This document shows, in pieces, positions 1-9,260 of a DNA stretch of 64,000 bases. How positions within the stretch are numbered: the stretch's first letter is position 1; every line of letters starts with the position of its first letter. Origin of the DNA: Paludibacter jiangxiensis (lineage in GTDB: Bacteria > Bacteroidota > Bacteroidia > Bacteroidales > Paludibacteraceae); assembly GCF_001618385.1 (NCBI RefSeq), contig NZ_BDCR01000002.1, forward strand, positions 62,001-126,000, read 5' to 3'. The notes under the pieces are model-generated. The model did not search any database. It saw nothing but the letters and a program-made list of their open reading frames with translations, and was not told where the DNA came from. Position numbers and translations under genes: made by a program.

Positions 1-347
1 TGATGGCTAAATTTCCACGTGCTAAAAAAGTGATTATCACATTGCGTGGCTCTATCAATGCCAACCACAACACATGGAGAGGTTGCTTGTATTCTGAAGG
101 TTCTCTGAAAGTATCCAAAGATTACGATATCACTCACATCGTTGACCGCGTAGGTGGTGGCGATTCGTTCATGGGTGGTTTGATCTACGGTTTGCTGACT
201 TACACAAACGACGATCAGAAAGCACTTGAATTTGCAGTAGCAGCATCTTGCCTGAAACATACTATCTATGGCGACTTCAACCTGGTTACTGTTCCTGAAG
301 TAGAAAACCTGATGAAAGGTGACGGCTCGGGACGTGTTTCAAGATAA
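1..347 (+). CDS. kdgK: 2-dehydro-3-deoxygluconokinase (PfkB family), C-terminal part
   Basis: Only the last ~114 residues are in the window; the frame is open to the left edge, so the gene starts upstream. The PfkB signature is visible as DRVGGGDSFMGG, containing the catalytic Asp and the anion-hole glycines that bind the transferred phosphate. By family it phosphorylates 2-keto-3-deoxygluconate to KDPG. The identification leans on the neighbours: KDPG aldolase begins 97 bp downstream and a hexuronate-type MFS carrier follows, which is a standard Bacteroidetes hexuronate/pectin set. Another PfkB sugar kinase is possible from this fragment alone. Confidence 0.85.
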   Translation, partial: MAKFPRAKKVIITLRGSINANHNTWRGCLYSEGSLKVSKDYDITHIVDRVGGGDSFMGGLIYGLLTYTNDDQKALEFAVAASCLKHTIYGDFNLVTVPEVENLMKGDGSGRVSR

Positions 348-444
348 TTGACCATTTTTATTGACTATTCGTCTGAGTAAAAACAATGACTGAGATACGA
401 GGAGTCAATCGTAAATTGTAAATGAATAAATCGTAAATACTATT

Positions 445-1113
445 ATGGCAAGATTTTCAAAAATACAGGTTTTGGCTGCTATGAAAGAAACCGGCATGGT
501 TCCGGTATTCTACAATAAGGATATTGAAGTGGCTAAAAACGTGCTCAAAGCATGTTATGAAGGTGGCGTTCGCGCTTTCGAATTTACAAACCGTGGCGAC
601 TTTGCTCACGAAGTATTTCGTGATTTGGTGAAGTTTGCTGCTGTAGAATGTCCCGAAATGATTTTGGGTATCGGTTCTATCGTAGATGCTCCTGCGGCAA
701 CGTTGTATATTCAGATGGGCGCTAACTTTATCGTGGGTCCGCTGTTCAATCCCGATGTGGCAAAAGTGGCAAACCGCCGTTTGGTACCGTACACTCCGGG
801 TTGTGGCTCTGTGTCAGAAGTTGGTTTCGCTCAGGAACTGGGTTGTGACCTTTGTAAAGTATTCCCCGGCGATGTGTTGGGTACTAGCTTCGTAAAAGGT
901 TTGAAAGCTCCGATGCCCTGGTCGCAACTGATGGTGACCGGCGGTGTAAAACCGGAAGAAGGAAACCTGAAAGGTTGGTTTGATGCAGGTGTTACCTGTG
1001 TAGGCATGGGATCAAATCTGTTTCCGGCCGATTTGATCAAAGCTCAGGATTGGGCTGGTATTACCAAACTTTGCAGCGATGCTTTGGCAATCATTAAAAA
1101 AGTTCGCAAATAA
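445..1113 (+). CDS. kdgA: KDPG / 4-hydroxy-2-oxoglutarate aldolase
   Basis: A 222-residue protein of the class I KDPG aldolase family, usual length about 205-225. The Schiff-base lysine is K138 in the [10 protein letters not shown] motif and the general acid/base glutamate is E46 in FEFTNR. It splits 2-keto-3-deoxy-6-phosphogluconate into pyruvate and glyceraldehyde-3-phosphate in the cytoplasm, the step after the kinase encoded just upstream. A hairpin at 1120-1150 follows the stop and may reduce read-through into the transporter. The name eda is also used for this family. Confidence 0.92.
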   Translation: MARFSKIQVLAAMKETGMVPVFYNKDIEVAKNVLKACYEGGVRAFEFTNRGDFAHEVFRDLVKFAAVECPEMILGIGSIVDAPAATLYIQMGANFIVGPLFNPDVAKVANRRLVPYTPGCGSVSEVGFAQELGCDLCKVFPGDVLGTSFVKGLKAPMPWSQLMVTGGVKPEEGNLKGWFDAGVTCVGMGSNLFPADLIKAQDWAGITKLCSDALAIIKKVRK

Positions 1114-1119
1114 TATTCT

Positions 1120-1150
1120 AAGCGGAAAGTGGTACTCCCATTTTCCGCTT
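1120..1150 (+). terminator. Hairpin between aldolase and MFS genes
   Basis: A 9-bp perfect stem (1120-1128 with 1142-1150, AAGCGGAAA arms) with a 13-nt loop. The following T content is weak, so it may be an attenuator or an mRNA-stabilising hairpin rather than a full terminator. Confidence 0.5.
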
Positions 1151-1180
1151 TCACCTTTATACTTAAATCTATAAACAATT

Positions 1181-2701
1181 ATGACTTCAGTTACTGAAAA
1201 AGTTGGAAAATACAGGTGGACGATTGCTGCTTTGCTTCTTTTTGCCACGACTGTGAACTACATGGACAGAAATGTGATCGGGTTCCTGAAAGATTATTTC
1301 TGCTCTCCTGAAGGATTTGGATGGAGTTCGACAGAATTCTCTACCCTTACTTCTGTCTTTACAGCATTCTACGCCGGTTTTACGCTGGTGGCAGGATGGA
1401 TTATCGATAAAATCGGAACGAAAGTAGGCCTTGCAATTTCGCTGGTGGTGTGGTCAGTTGCCGGTATCGCAAGTTCTTTGATGGGTAAATCGCTTATTGC
1501 ACATAGCATTGCACGAAGCATTTTCGGAGCAGGCGAAGCTGGAAACTTTCCGGCATCCATTAAAACAGTAGCTGAATGGTTCCCTAAAAAAGAGAGAGCA
1601 CTTGCAACCGGGGTTTTTAACTCGGGATCTAATATCGGTGCTATGATTTGTGCTATTTTCGTTCCATGGTGTTTGCTCACCTGGGCAAGCGGCTCCGAGT
1701 TTCTCGGAAGCCTGCATGGATGGCAAATGGCTTTTATCATTACCGGTGTAATTGGTTTCCTTTGGCTGATTTTCTGGAGTATTTTCTATTCTACTCCTAA
1801 AAAGATGCTGGAAAAAGGGAAACTCGGACAGGCAGAATACGATTATATTCACAGCGACAAAGACGAACCAAAAGAAGACGATGACGCAGCTAACCATGGT
1901 CAGAAAATTTCATGGGGTAAAATGCTCGGATACCGTCAGACCTGGTCGTTTGTAGTTGGTAAGTTCCTGACCGATGGTATCTGGTGGTTCCTTTTGTTCT
2001 GGTTGCCAACTTACGTCAAACAACAGTTCTGCGTAGGTTTGAGCCCGGCAGAAACAGCTCAGCGTGTAATGATATCCAACTTTGTTGTGTTCGGTATTGC
2101 TATCATCGGTTCTGTTTACGGAGGTTCTATTCCAATGTCGTTTATGAACAAAGGATGGGCGGCATACAAAGCCCGTATGACTTCGATGTTGCTGATTGCT
2201 GTCGCTCCGTTGTCGTTGCTGCTTACTCAAACGATGGCCGGTTTCGGTATCGTTTACGGCATTGCCATTATTTGTATTGCAGGAGCTGCTCACCAGGCCT
2301 GGTCGGCTAACCTGTTTACAACTGTTTCTGATATGTTCCCGAAAAAAGCAGTTGGTACTGTAACCGGTATCGGTGCAGCATTTGGTGGTTTGGGCGGTGT
2401 TGCCGTTCAACAAATCGCAGGTCGCCTGGAAGACCATTATCGCGCCATTGGCGTTGGTTTGGCCAAGGCACAGGGTTTGATTCAGGAAACAGCTCAGATT
2501 CCGCTCGACAAAATCAAGATCGACAACCTGAAAGAAGTGGTTGTTAGTCCTCAGGCACTGGATCATGCAAAAGAATTGATCTCTTCTAATGTTTCTACAG
2601 CCTACGGAATTATGTTCGGAGTGTGTGCGTTTGCTTACCTGCTCGCTTTCCTGTGCATGAAACTTTTGGTTCCGAAGCACAAACCAATTACGGATTTGTA
2701 A
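1181..2701 (+). CDS. MFS transporter, hexuronate (ACS/ExuT-like) family
   Basis: A 506-residue major facilitator protein with about 12 hydrophobic segments. The N-terminus carries NYMDRNVIGF, typical of the anion:cation symporter family, and the loop after TM2 has the MFS-type DKIGTKVG motif. It is somewhat longer than the usual ~430 residues, with an acidic central loop (KDEPKEDDD) and a long segment before the last helix. With KDG kinase and KDPG aldolase upstream it most likely imports glucuronate or galacturonate by H+ or Na+ symport. The exact substrate is inferred from context only. Confidence 0.85.
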   Translation: MTSVTEKVGKYRWTIAALLLFATTVNYMDRNVIGFLKDYFCSPEGFGWSSTEFSTLTSVFTAFYAGFTLVAGWIIDKIGTKVGLAISLVVWSVAGIASSLMGKSLIAHSIARSIFGAGEAGNFPASIKTVAEWFPKKERALATGVFNSGSNIGAMICAIFVPWCLLTWASGSEFLGSLHGWQMAFIITGVIGFLWLIFWSIFYSTPKKMLEKGKLGQAEYDYIHSDKDEPKEDDDAANHGQKISWGKMLGYRQTWSFVVGKFLTDGIWWFLLFWLPTYVKQQFCVGLSPAETAQRVMISNFVVFGIAIIGSVYGGSIPMSFMNKGWAAYKARMTSMLLIAVAPLSLLLTQTMAGFGIVYGIAIICIAGAAHQAWSANLFTTVSDMFPKKAVGTVTGIGAAFGGLGGVAVQQIAGRLEDHYRAIGVGLAKAQGLIQETAQIPLDKIKIDNLKEVVVSPQALDHAKELISSNVSTAYGIMFGVCAFAYLLAFLCMKLLVPKHKPITDL

Positions 2702-2724
2702 TTTTATTAAAGGATAATATGTTG

Positions 2725-2760
2725 AAGCTGCCGGTGATGAAAATGCCGGCAGCTTTTTTT
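2725..2760 (+). terminator. Rho-independent terminator after MFS gene
   Basis: The stem AGCTGCCGG (2726-2734) pairs with CCGGCAGCT (2746-2754) and is followed by a run of T. It closes the hexuronate cluster. Confidence 0.85.
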
Positions 2761-2771
2761 GTGTTTTGTAT

Positions 2772-2800
2772 TTTGATATGGCATAAATACCTTAATTTTG
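2772..2800 (+). promoter_or_regulatory. Bacteroidetes-type promoter of the plug protein gene
   Basis: A -7 box TAATTTTG (2793-2800, pattern TAnnTTTG) with an upstream TTTG at 2772-2775, 17 nt away. It lies just after the terminator and about 65 bp before the next start codon. Confidence 0.6.
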
Positions 2801-2866
2801 CAAAGATTGGATGATAATGGGGAGTCGGATACAGAACAGTAGTCTCATAATCTTAAACAGTGTCGG

Positions 2867-4114
2867 ATGAAACGTCTTTTGCTTGTATGTTTTTTTGTAG
2901 CAACGCTATGTGTGTCAGCGCAGGAACACTACAGAACCATGCCGTTGGCTGAAAATATAAAGACTCTGCAGGTCGGTATTGACGGACAGAAGCTCTCTTT
3001 GCCGGTTATTCGCCTGGATGATACGGATCGGATCTGTGTGAAATTTGATGAGATGTCGCATGACCGGAAAAATTATTACTATTCAATTCGGCATTGCAAT
3101 GCAGACTGGACACTCTCAAATATCACCGAAATGGAAGCCATTGACGGCTCATCCACCGGAACGATAAATGATTTTGAGTCCTCCTTCAATACCACCTTTT
3201 TGTATACTCACTATGCAATCAGGTTTCCAAACGATCAGGTGAAATTTAAGATTTCAGGGAATTACCGGGTGACCATCTACGAGGATAATAATCCCGATAA
3301 AGTAGTTGCTGTGGCGTGTTTCTCCGTGGTGGAACCGAAAGTGTCTATCGAAGGTACAATTCGAGGAAATACAGACATGGAGATTAACCGTCGTTACCAG
3401 CAGATCGATTTCTCTGTCGATAACAGCCGCTTTCCGATTAAAGACGTGTTCTCGGAACTGAAGATTTTGATTCGTCAAAATGGCAGATGCGATAATCAGG
3501 TGTTGGGGGTTCAGCCGTCTTATACGACCTCTTCCAAACAAAGCTATGTCAATAACCGTGCTTTGATTTTTGAAGGTGGCAATGAGTACCGGAACTTCGA
3601 CTGCTCTTCCATCTATACCTTTGGCAATGGAGTGGATAATATTAAATATCATGCGCCGTATTACCATGCCACTTTGCTTCCGGACAACTCCAGGGCCGGA
3701 AAACCATATGAAAAGATTGAAGATGCAAATGGAAGATTCGTCATTAATCTGCAAAATGATGAAGCTGACTCTGTGAATGCGGATTATATGTTTGTGCATT
3801 TCACGATACCGACCGAGAAGCCCTTTTTTGACGGTTCTTTGTATGTTCTGGGCGATTTGAATTACAATCTTTTCGACCGGAGTGTGCGGATGGAGTATAA
3901 TGCCCAGCACAGCGCTTATGAACAAACCGTTTTGCTAAAGCAGGGCGGCTACAACTATATGTATGCCTTTGTGAAAAAAGGGGAGACCTCGGGCTCCTTG
4001 CAGCCGATGGAAGGAAGTTTGTGGCAAACCCGCAACGAGTATGTGATTTATGCCTATTACCGTGGTTGGGGCGAGCGCTACGACAGATTAATTGGTATGC
4101 AGGTGGTTGAATAA
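2867..4114 (+). CDS. Type IX secretion system plug protein (DUF5103)
   Basis: A 415-residue exported protein. It has a signal peptide of about 18 residues (MKRLLLVCFFVATLCVSA) followed by a beta-rich body with the family features HDRKNYYYSIRHCNADW near the N-terminus and an Ig-like C-terminal half (GDLNYNLFDRS...YNYMYAF). DUF5103 proteins are the periplasmic plug of the SprA translocon in Bacteroidetes. The gene stands alone with its own promoter. The assignment rests on recognition of the family pattern, not on neighbours. Confidence 0.8.
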   Translation: MKRLLLVCFFVATLCVSAQEHYRTMPLAENIKTLQVGIDGQKLSLPVIRLDDTDRICVKFDEMSHDRKNYYYSIRHCNADWTLSNITEMEAIDGSSTGTINDFESSFNTTFLYTHYAIRFPNDQVKFKISGNYRVTIYEDNNPDKVVAVACFSVVEPKVSIEGTIRGNTDMEINRRYQQIDFSVDNSRFPIKDVFSELKILIRQNGRCDNQVLGVQPSYTTSSKQSYVNNRALIFEGGNEYRNFDCSSIYTFGNGVDNIKYHAPYYHATLLPDNSRAGKPYEKIEDANGRFVINLQNDEADSVNADYMFVHFTIPTEKPFFDGSLYVLGDLNYNLFDRSVRMEYNAQHSAYEQTVLLKQGGYNYMYAFVKKGETSGSLQPMEGSLWQTRNEYVIYAYYRGWGERYDRLIGMQVVE

Positions 4115-4285
4115 TAAGGCGATTTGCCGATCAACCCCCTTCAAACCCGCTTAAGCAATCTGCATAAAAATAGAACCGTATAGTTTTTATAATCGTTGGC
4201 AAAACCAGGCCCGAAGGGTAAACAAAGATACCAAACCGACGGAAAGCTGTTTGAGTGAGTAGGCCAACTACAGACATTTTATAAT

Positions 4286-4480
4286 GAAGTCGTCTCGATT
4301 TTTTGTTAGATTATAATTTCGCTCCTATTGGAGCTCTTTGACACATCTTGATCAAGATTTTCTACCATAATATCGCTTCTCCGAAGCTAAAAAATGCTCC
4401 GATAGGAGCAAAATTATGGTAGAATTATTCAATGTTAACGATCAATAGCTCCGTTAGGAGCGTAATTATGAAAAGTCAAG
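4286..4480 (+). repeat. Palindromic MITE-like element, copy 1
   Basis: About 195 bp running from GAAGTCGTCTC (4286) to GTAATTATGAAAAGTCAAG (4480). It contains three GCTCC-N5-GGAGC palindromes with spacer patterns such as CTATT, CGATA and CGTTA. The whole segment aligns with the reverse complement of 12846-13060, block by block in the same order. The ends are related as inverted repeats. There is no coding potential. It fills much of the 634-bp gap 4115-4748; the rest of that gap holds a smaller hairpin around 4573-4600 (TTGCTTTTTG/CAAAAAGCAA) and nothing else recognised. Confidence 0.8.
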
Positions 4481-4748
4481 ATTCATGGCCGAGCGAACGA
4501 GTTCTTTTATGTGATATGTGTTTATTTTTTTAAGGACACATAGAACTCGTAACTCGTTACCGTCACTGTTTTTGCTTGCTTTTTGCGTCAAAAAGCAAGA
4601 CCTGCCGCAGGCAAAGAACAAATTAAGAATGGTGAAGAATTGTTTTTTTTTGAATATCTGTGCTGCAACTGGTGCATAATTATAATATATTAATCCCTTG
4701 AGGCAAGCTAAATTGCAATGCTTGCGAAAGTTGAATAATAATGAGACT

Positions 4749-5531
4749 ATGAGTGTGGAAAACGAAGAACAGGAAATGACGTTTTGGGACCATTTGGAAG
4801 CGTTGAGGTGGACGCTTTTCAGAGCGGTGGTAGCTATTGTGTTGATGATGGTGGCGGTTTTTTGTGCAAAAGAATGGGTGTTTGATGTCATATTTGCTCC
4901 AAAAAACTCCACATTCTACATGTACAAATGGCTGGATATCATTGGACAAAACCTGCATATTTCATCACTTCGTTTTGAGGATTTCAACCTAAAACTGGTC
5001 AATTACGAACTTACCGGCCAGTTTATGGTGCACCTTAACATCGCTTTCTGGCTGGGACTCATCCTCTCTCTTCCCTATATTGCATATGAATTGTGGCGTT
5101 TTGTGAGCCCGGCACTTTATCCGAACGAACGGCGTCCAATCGTGTGGACTTTTGTTTCCGGAGGCTTGCTTTTCTTTCTCGGAGTACTGATTTCTTATAG
5201 CTTGATATTCCCGATTGCGATACGCTTTTTCTTCACCTATCAGGTTAGTCCCGATATTGTAAATATGGTATCGCTGAGCTCTTATATCAGCCTGTTTACA
5301 ACCACATTGATCTGTATCGGCGCAGTTTTCGAACTGCCGATTCTGGTTTACCTGCTTTCGAAGTTCGGTATTCTGAAACGTGAATTTATGCGTAAGTACC
5401 GCCGCCATGCAGTGGTAATTATTGCGATTCTGGCAGGTATTATCACACCGGCCGATCCTTTCTCAATGATTGCGGTATGTATTCCTCTCGTTCTGCTCTA
5501 TGAGGCCAGTATTTACGTGTGTAAGAAATAA
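4749..5531 (+). CDS. tatC: Twin-arginine translocase subunit TatC
   Basis: A 260-residue inner-membrane protein with six hydrophobic segments. The N-terminal MTFWDHLEALRWTLFRAV matches the TatC signature region (H-L-E-L-R) that receives the twin-arginine signal. A conserved periplasmic/loop segment FVSPALYPNERR and the C-terminal GIITPADPFSM are also present. The ATG at 4749 is preferred over the TTG at 4698 because the family starts just before this motif. tatA/B partners are not in the window. The downstream methyltransferase begins 15 bp after the stop, so they are probably co-transcribed. Confidence 0.95.
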   Translation: MSVENEEQEMTFWDHLEALRWTLFRAVVAIVLMMVAVFCAKEWVFDVIFAPKNSTFYMYKWLDIIGQNLHISSLRFEDFNLKLVNYELTGQFMVHLNIAFWLGLILSLPYIAYELWRFVSPALYPNERRPIVWTFVSGGLLFFLGVLISYSLIFPIAIRFFFTYQVSPDIVNMVSLSSYISLFTTTLICIGAVFELPILVYLLSKFGILKREFMRKYRRHAVVIIAILAGIITPADPFSMIAVCIPLVLLYEASIYVCKK

Positions 5532-5546
5532 TTCCGGCGTAGGCAT

Positions 5547-6722
5547 ATGATTCAACCGGACGAACAGCTAAAGTCTTTTATACGTCAACATGCCGATGAT
5601 GATACTCATAAGCTGTTGCTTGCATCATCCCGATATCCGGGCATCGATGTGGAATTTGCTGTGCGACAGATAGAAGGCCGGTGTAAAGCGAAAGAGAAAT
5701 TTCCCTCACTCGTAGAAAACGAAGATTTTATTTATCCGGTTAAGCTCTCGATGGAGCAATGTTCTTCGGAGCTGACGGCGCAATACAAAGCGTCATTGGT
5801 GGCAGGTCTTTCCGTTGCTGATCTGACAGGAGGTTTAGGGATTGACGCCATATTTATGTCTGCTCAGAGTGCGGGATATTGTTACGTAGAGCGTAATGTC
5901 GAATTAGAGCAAATAGCGGCTCATAATTTCAGCGTATGCGGAGCCGCGGTGAAATCTTATTGTGACGATGGTATTGAGTTTCTGGCGAAGGCGAATCGTC
6001 GTTTCGATTGCATCTATATTGATCCGGCTCGTCGCGATGGAAATAAAAACAAAGTGATCCGACTGGGCGATTGCGAACCCGATGTGCCATCTGCTTTGTC
6101 CGTTTTATGGCAATATGCGGATAAAATTCTTGTCAAAGCCTCTCCCATGCTAGATATTACGCAAGCTGTGAAAGAGCTGGGTTGTGTGAGCCGGGTGCAC
6201 GTGGTTGCCGTGAAAAATGAATGTAAGGAACTGCTTTTTGAATGCAGCCCGGGTGCTACATCATATTCCATCACTTGCGCGAATCTGGATGCGGAGCGTC
6301 ACTCTTCATTTTCTTTCACTCCGGAAGAAGAATCGCAGTCTGTCGTCGATTTTGCGGAAACTCTTTCTGCTTATCTCTATGAACCGAATGCGGCTATTAT
6401 GAAAGCCGGTGCTTTTCGGTTGACAGGCAAGCGTTTCGGCCTGAATAAATTGCATCCCGATACGCACCTTTATACTTCGGATGTGTTGCTGTCCGACTTT
6501 CCCGGGAGGGTATTCCGTATTGTGTCTTCCGGTGCGATGAATAAGCAAACGATGAGGGAAAATCTGTCGGATAGGAAAGCGAATATTGCGGTGCGTAATT
6601 TCCCCTCGAAACCCGAAGAAATCAGGAAGAAGTTTGGCTTGTCTGATGGAGGATCTGTTTATTTGTTTGCTGTGACGATGTTTGGAGGCAGAAAACAGGC
6701 GATTTTTTGTCAAAAAGACTAA
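5547..6722 (+). CDS. Class I SAM-dependent methyltransferase (THUMP-like)
   Basis: A 391-residue protein with SAM-binding motif I VADLTGGLGID at residues 90-100 and the acidic post-motif CIYIDPARRD near 153-162. The C-terminal part, ending with KKFGLSDGGSVYLFAVTMFGG, matches the THUMP-like domain found in a Bacteroidetes family of about 390-residue methyltransferases of unknown substrate. DPARRD resembles the DPPY/NPPY-type catalytic loop of RNA or DNA methyltransferases, so an RNA substrate is plausible but inferred. It sits directly after tatC. Confidence 0.8.
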   Translation: MIQPDEQLKSFIRQHADDDTHKLLLASSRYPGIDVEFAVRQIEGRCKAKEKFPSLVENEDFIYPVKLSMEQCSSELTAQYKASLVAGLSVADLTGGLGIDAIFMSAQSAGYCYVERNVELEQIAAHNFSVCGAAVKSYCDDGIEFLAKANRRFDCIYIDPARRDGNKNKVIRLGDCEPDVPSALSVLWQYADKILVKASPMLDITQAVKELGCVSRVHVVAVKNECKELLFECSPGATSYSITCANLDAERHSSFSFTPEEESQSVVDFAETLSAYLYEPNAAIMKAGAFRLTGKRFGLNKLHPDTHLYTSDVLLSDFPGRVFRIVSSGAMNKQTMRENLSDRKANIAVRNFPSKPEEIRKKFGLSDGGSVYLFAVTMFGGRKQAIFCQKD

Positions 6723-7082
6723 TTTAGTCATAATACTTTATCTTTTCTTATTCACAAAAAGCCACTTTTTTTTTAGCTAAAAAAATTGTATCATTGCATA
6801 TCTGTTTCTCAACAATATTTAGAAGTCATCTTGACTTTTTGTTTTGTGACCCCCAACCCCCAAAATGGGGGCTGTAACTTTGTATAATGTGCAATTTTTT
6901 CTTGTTTTGAGAACGAATTCCTCCCCATTTAGGGGAGGTTAGGAGGGGTCGGAAGGTGAAATTGAGAATAAAATATAGTGCCTAAGAAAAGCCCTGACGA
7001 GTTCTTATTGTGCAGAACAGATAATTAATTCGATGATAATTTTTTATCTGATTGTGTGTTAGGTATTTAAAATGTGGAGGCG
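6723..7082. repeat. Intergenic region with C/G-tract palindromes
   Basis: A 360-bp gap without a gene. It holds a GCCCCCATTTTGGGGG-type inverted repeat around 6853-6873 and a CTCCCCATTTAGGGGAG palindrome around 6921-6937, part of a GGGGAGG/CCTCCCC repeat class that recurs at 24510-24635. No promoter with clear TAnnTTTG was found. Confidence 0.5.
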
Positions 7083-7730
7083 ATGAAGACAATTAATGTT
7101 CCCTATGTAGATCGTTTGGATGATGCATCCATAGAGTCGGTAGCCGATATTCTTACGGAAGAAGGCAGTGCCGGAAGTATCGACAGTATAAACTGGCCGG
7201 AACGATATCCCTATAAACCAATTACTTCATTCCGCATTGCGCGTTCCGCATCTGCAATATGTATAAAATATACGGTCTGTGGCAATGTTCTTTGCGCAGT
7301 TTATAGCAAAGATCAGCAGCCGGTATGGAAAGACAGTTGCGTGGAATTTTTCTGCAAAAGAGCCGATCAGAATGGTTACATGAATTTTGAATTCAATTGT
7401 ATCGGTACCTGCTATTCTGCCAAACATATTACCCGTCATGAGTCGGAGTTGCGCACTCCGGAAGAGTTGCAACAGATCTTGCGTTATCCCTCTATCGGTA
7501 CAAAAGCTTTTCAGGAACTGGAAGGCATGTTCGAATGGGAGCTCACAGTTGCCATTCCATTCTCGCTACTTGGTATTGATCCTGAAAATTTACCCGAAAA
7601 GATATTGGGTAACTTCTACAAGTGTGCCGATGATACAGCCTTTCAGCACTATTTAAGCTGGAATCCAATCACAACACCTGCGCCCGATTTTCATCGCCCT
7701 GAATTTTTTGGAGAACTGAAATTGGTTTAA
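7083..7730 (+). CDS. CBM9-like carbohydrate-binding domain protein
   Basis: About 215 residues with no signal peptide. The pattern of a single DOMON/CBM9-like domain is visible: KPITSFRIARSASAICIKYTVCG, then VWKDSCVEFFCK at about residues 88-100, then FEFNCIGTC and a C-terminal FFGELKLV. CBM9-like proteins of this size are common next to sugar-use genes in Bacteroidetes; the ligand is unknown. The ATG at 7083 is chosen over a GTG at 7074. No catalytic residues are evident, and it has no co-directional partner nearby. Confidence 0.7.
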   Translation: MKTINVPYVDRLDDASIESVADILTEEGSAGSIDSINWPERYPYKPITSFRIARSASAICIKYTVCGNVLCAVYSKDQQPVWKDSCVEFFCKRADQNGYMNFEFNCIGTCYSAKHITRHESELRTPEELQQILRYPSIGTKAFQELEGMFEWELTVAIPFSLLGIDPENLPEKILGNFYKCADDTAFQHYLSWNPITTPAPDFHRPEFFGELKLV

Positions 7731-8001
7731 TTTATGCTTGCGACGCTGTTGTTGATATCGTGCGTCAGCTACTTCAATCTATTTTGCATGCTCTGGGAAA
7801 GGGTGCAGCGAACCAACGGTCAACGACAGCAAGGTGCTATTTTTAAATCGCTGAGAGTTATTACATGCGAGTCGGAGCTCGCATCACCCAATAACAACTT
7901 GCCTCAGATTTCAATCATTATTTTAATCATCACTCCGACGTAGGCCAGAGCCATACGCCGAACCTGAATCGGCTAACGCTACAATGTGCGGGTTTGGCAA
8001 T

Positions 8002-8766
8002 TTATTCGTTCATAAAGTCATCAACAAGATATTGTCTTATTCTCTGACTGTATACTTTCTCTGCAGCTGTGAGTTTCGCCTGAGCTTGATCGAAATTTAG
8101 CATTTTCGTATTCTCTTTATATTCTCTATCAGAAATCTTTTTCAGATAGTTTTGCTTCATTAGATTTATAATTTTGAAGTCAATGGTAATGGCATTCTTT
8201 AGTGGTGTAGACAAATTATCTTTTCTTGAAGTCAAACCAATATCTAAAATGTTGAATTGGTAGTTTGGATAAGTTGTATGCATTTCTCCATAGTCATAAG
8301 AAATTTTGTCATCATTTTTTCTTTTTATGAAGCCATCAAAATATACTGTAGAATAGTCTGATATTCCTTTTAATTTGTTGTACAGTGAGTCAGAGTCTTT
8401 CTTTTCTGTCTTTATATTGTAGGTGCAAAAGAATGATACCTCTCTGTATTGTTCTGGTTTGTAATTTATTGAAAAAGTTATTTGAGTAAAATCACCTACT
8501 TCATTCGTTTTAATATCTTTTATCTCACCTTTCCAATTTACAAAAATTCCAATAGAGTCAATTAAATGAGCTAATTGAGTCTCGAACTTTTCATTGAATT
8601 CCTTCCTTTGAATATCATTTGTTTGCAATGATTCTAAATTGTTTTGTGCACTCAAAAACTTGTCAAAAATGTCCTGTTGTAGGTTTTCGAAATTTTTTTT
8701 GGTTTGTATGTTACAACTGTTTGATAACAGGACCCAAAAAAATAATAAAATAATTTTTGTTTTCAT
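8002..8766 (-). CDS. Hypothetical lipoprotein
   Basis: A 254-residue protein with a type II signal peptide: hydrophobic stretch then SNSC with Cys at about residue 18. The mature part is charged and helix-prone (KKNFENLQQDIFDKFLSAQNN) and then mixed alpha/beta. No known domain was recognised. The gene is isolated and noticeably more A+T-rich than fabD and tatC, with flanking gaps of 271 and 494 bp, suggesting an acquired gene. The motif GTTTGGC lies 4 bp after its stop, but no paired site was found. Confidence 0.6.
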   Translation of the reverse strand: MKTKIILLFFWVLLSNSCNIQTKKNFENLQQDIFDKFLSAQNNLESLQTNDIQRKEFNEKFETQLAHLIDSIGIFVNWKGEIKDIKTNEVGDFTQITFSINYKPEQYREVSFFCTYNIKTEKKDSDSLYNKLKGISDYSTVYFDGFIKRKNDDKISYDYGEMHTTYPNYQFNILDIGLTSRKDNLSTPLKNAITIDFKIINLMKQNYLKKISDREYKENTKMLNFDQAQAKLTAAEKVYSQRIRQYLVDDFMNE

Positions 8767-9260
8767 GTTCAGATATTTTTGTTGTTTCTTATCGTTAGAG
8801 GTCGATTTTGTGGGGGTTAAAAGCTTTGATTTATACCTTTGAAATTTAATTCCGTTCTTTTTAATGGCTCGTTGCTACCACTCGGTTTGCCCACACGATG
8901 AAATAGAGGAAGAGAGGAGCCTTATTTTTCGGTCCAAACGGCGATAAAATTTTCCGTTCCAAATCTACGAAAATCCTTCCAAAATACACTAATTAGCTTA
9001 AATAATATTTTATATATATGAGCTGATAGGTGTGTCCTAAGATTGATGCTGCTCAGGCGATGCAGAGATTCGCTTCCTATTAAAGAAAAATCCGTATCTT
9101 TGTGCCGCTTTCGGGTTGGACAGAAAAAGGCGCTGTTTTAGCGTCTGTGTTATTCTGTATTTGCCTGTTGCATAAATAAATAACTTTAGCCTACCGTGCT
9201 TCTTGACGGTTTGATCCGAAGAGAAAGCACCTAATCTAAACTTAAGAAAATTATCATAGT
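8767..9260. other. Intergenic region before fabD
   Basis: A 494-bp gap between divergent genes. The only supported element is the fabD-directed -7 box at 9095-9102. Open frames here overlap other signals and look spurious. Confidence 0.4.
9095..9102 (+). promoter_or_regulatory. -7 box TATCTTTG upstream of fabD
   Basis: It matches the Bacteroidetes -7 consensus TAnnTTTG. It implies a leader of roughly 150 nt before fabD. No clear TTTG -33 element is seen. Confidence 0.5.

Noticed and set aside
7734-7943. 69-codon open frame after the CBM9-like gene
   Set aside because: No recognisable domain, no promoter, and composition like the surrounding intergenic DNA; the sequence reads as random.
8002-8766. 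Lone lipoprotein gene as another attC-bounded cassette
   Set aside because: A GTTTGGC box lies 4 bp after the stop and a GTTAGCC box follows on the minus strand, but they are too close for an attC and no matching box was found upstream of the gene.
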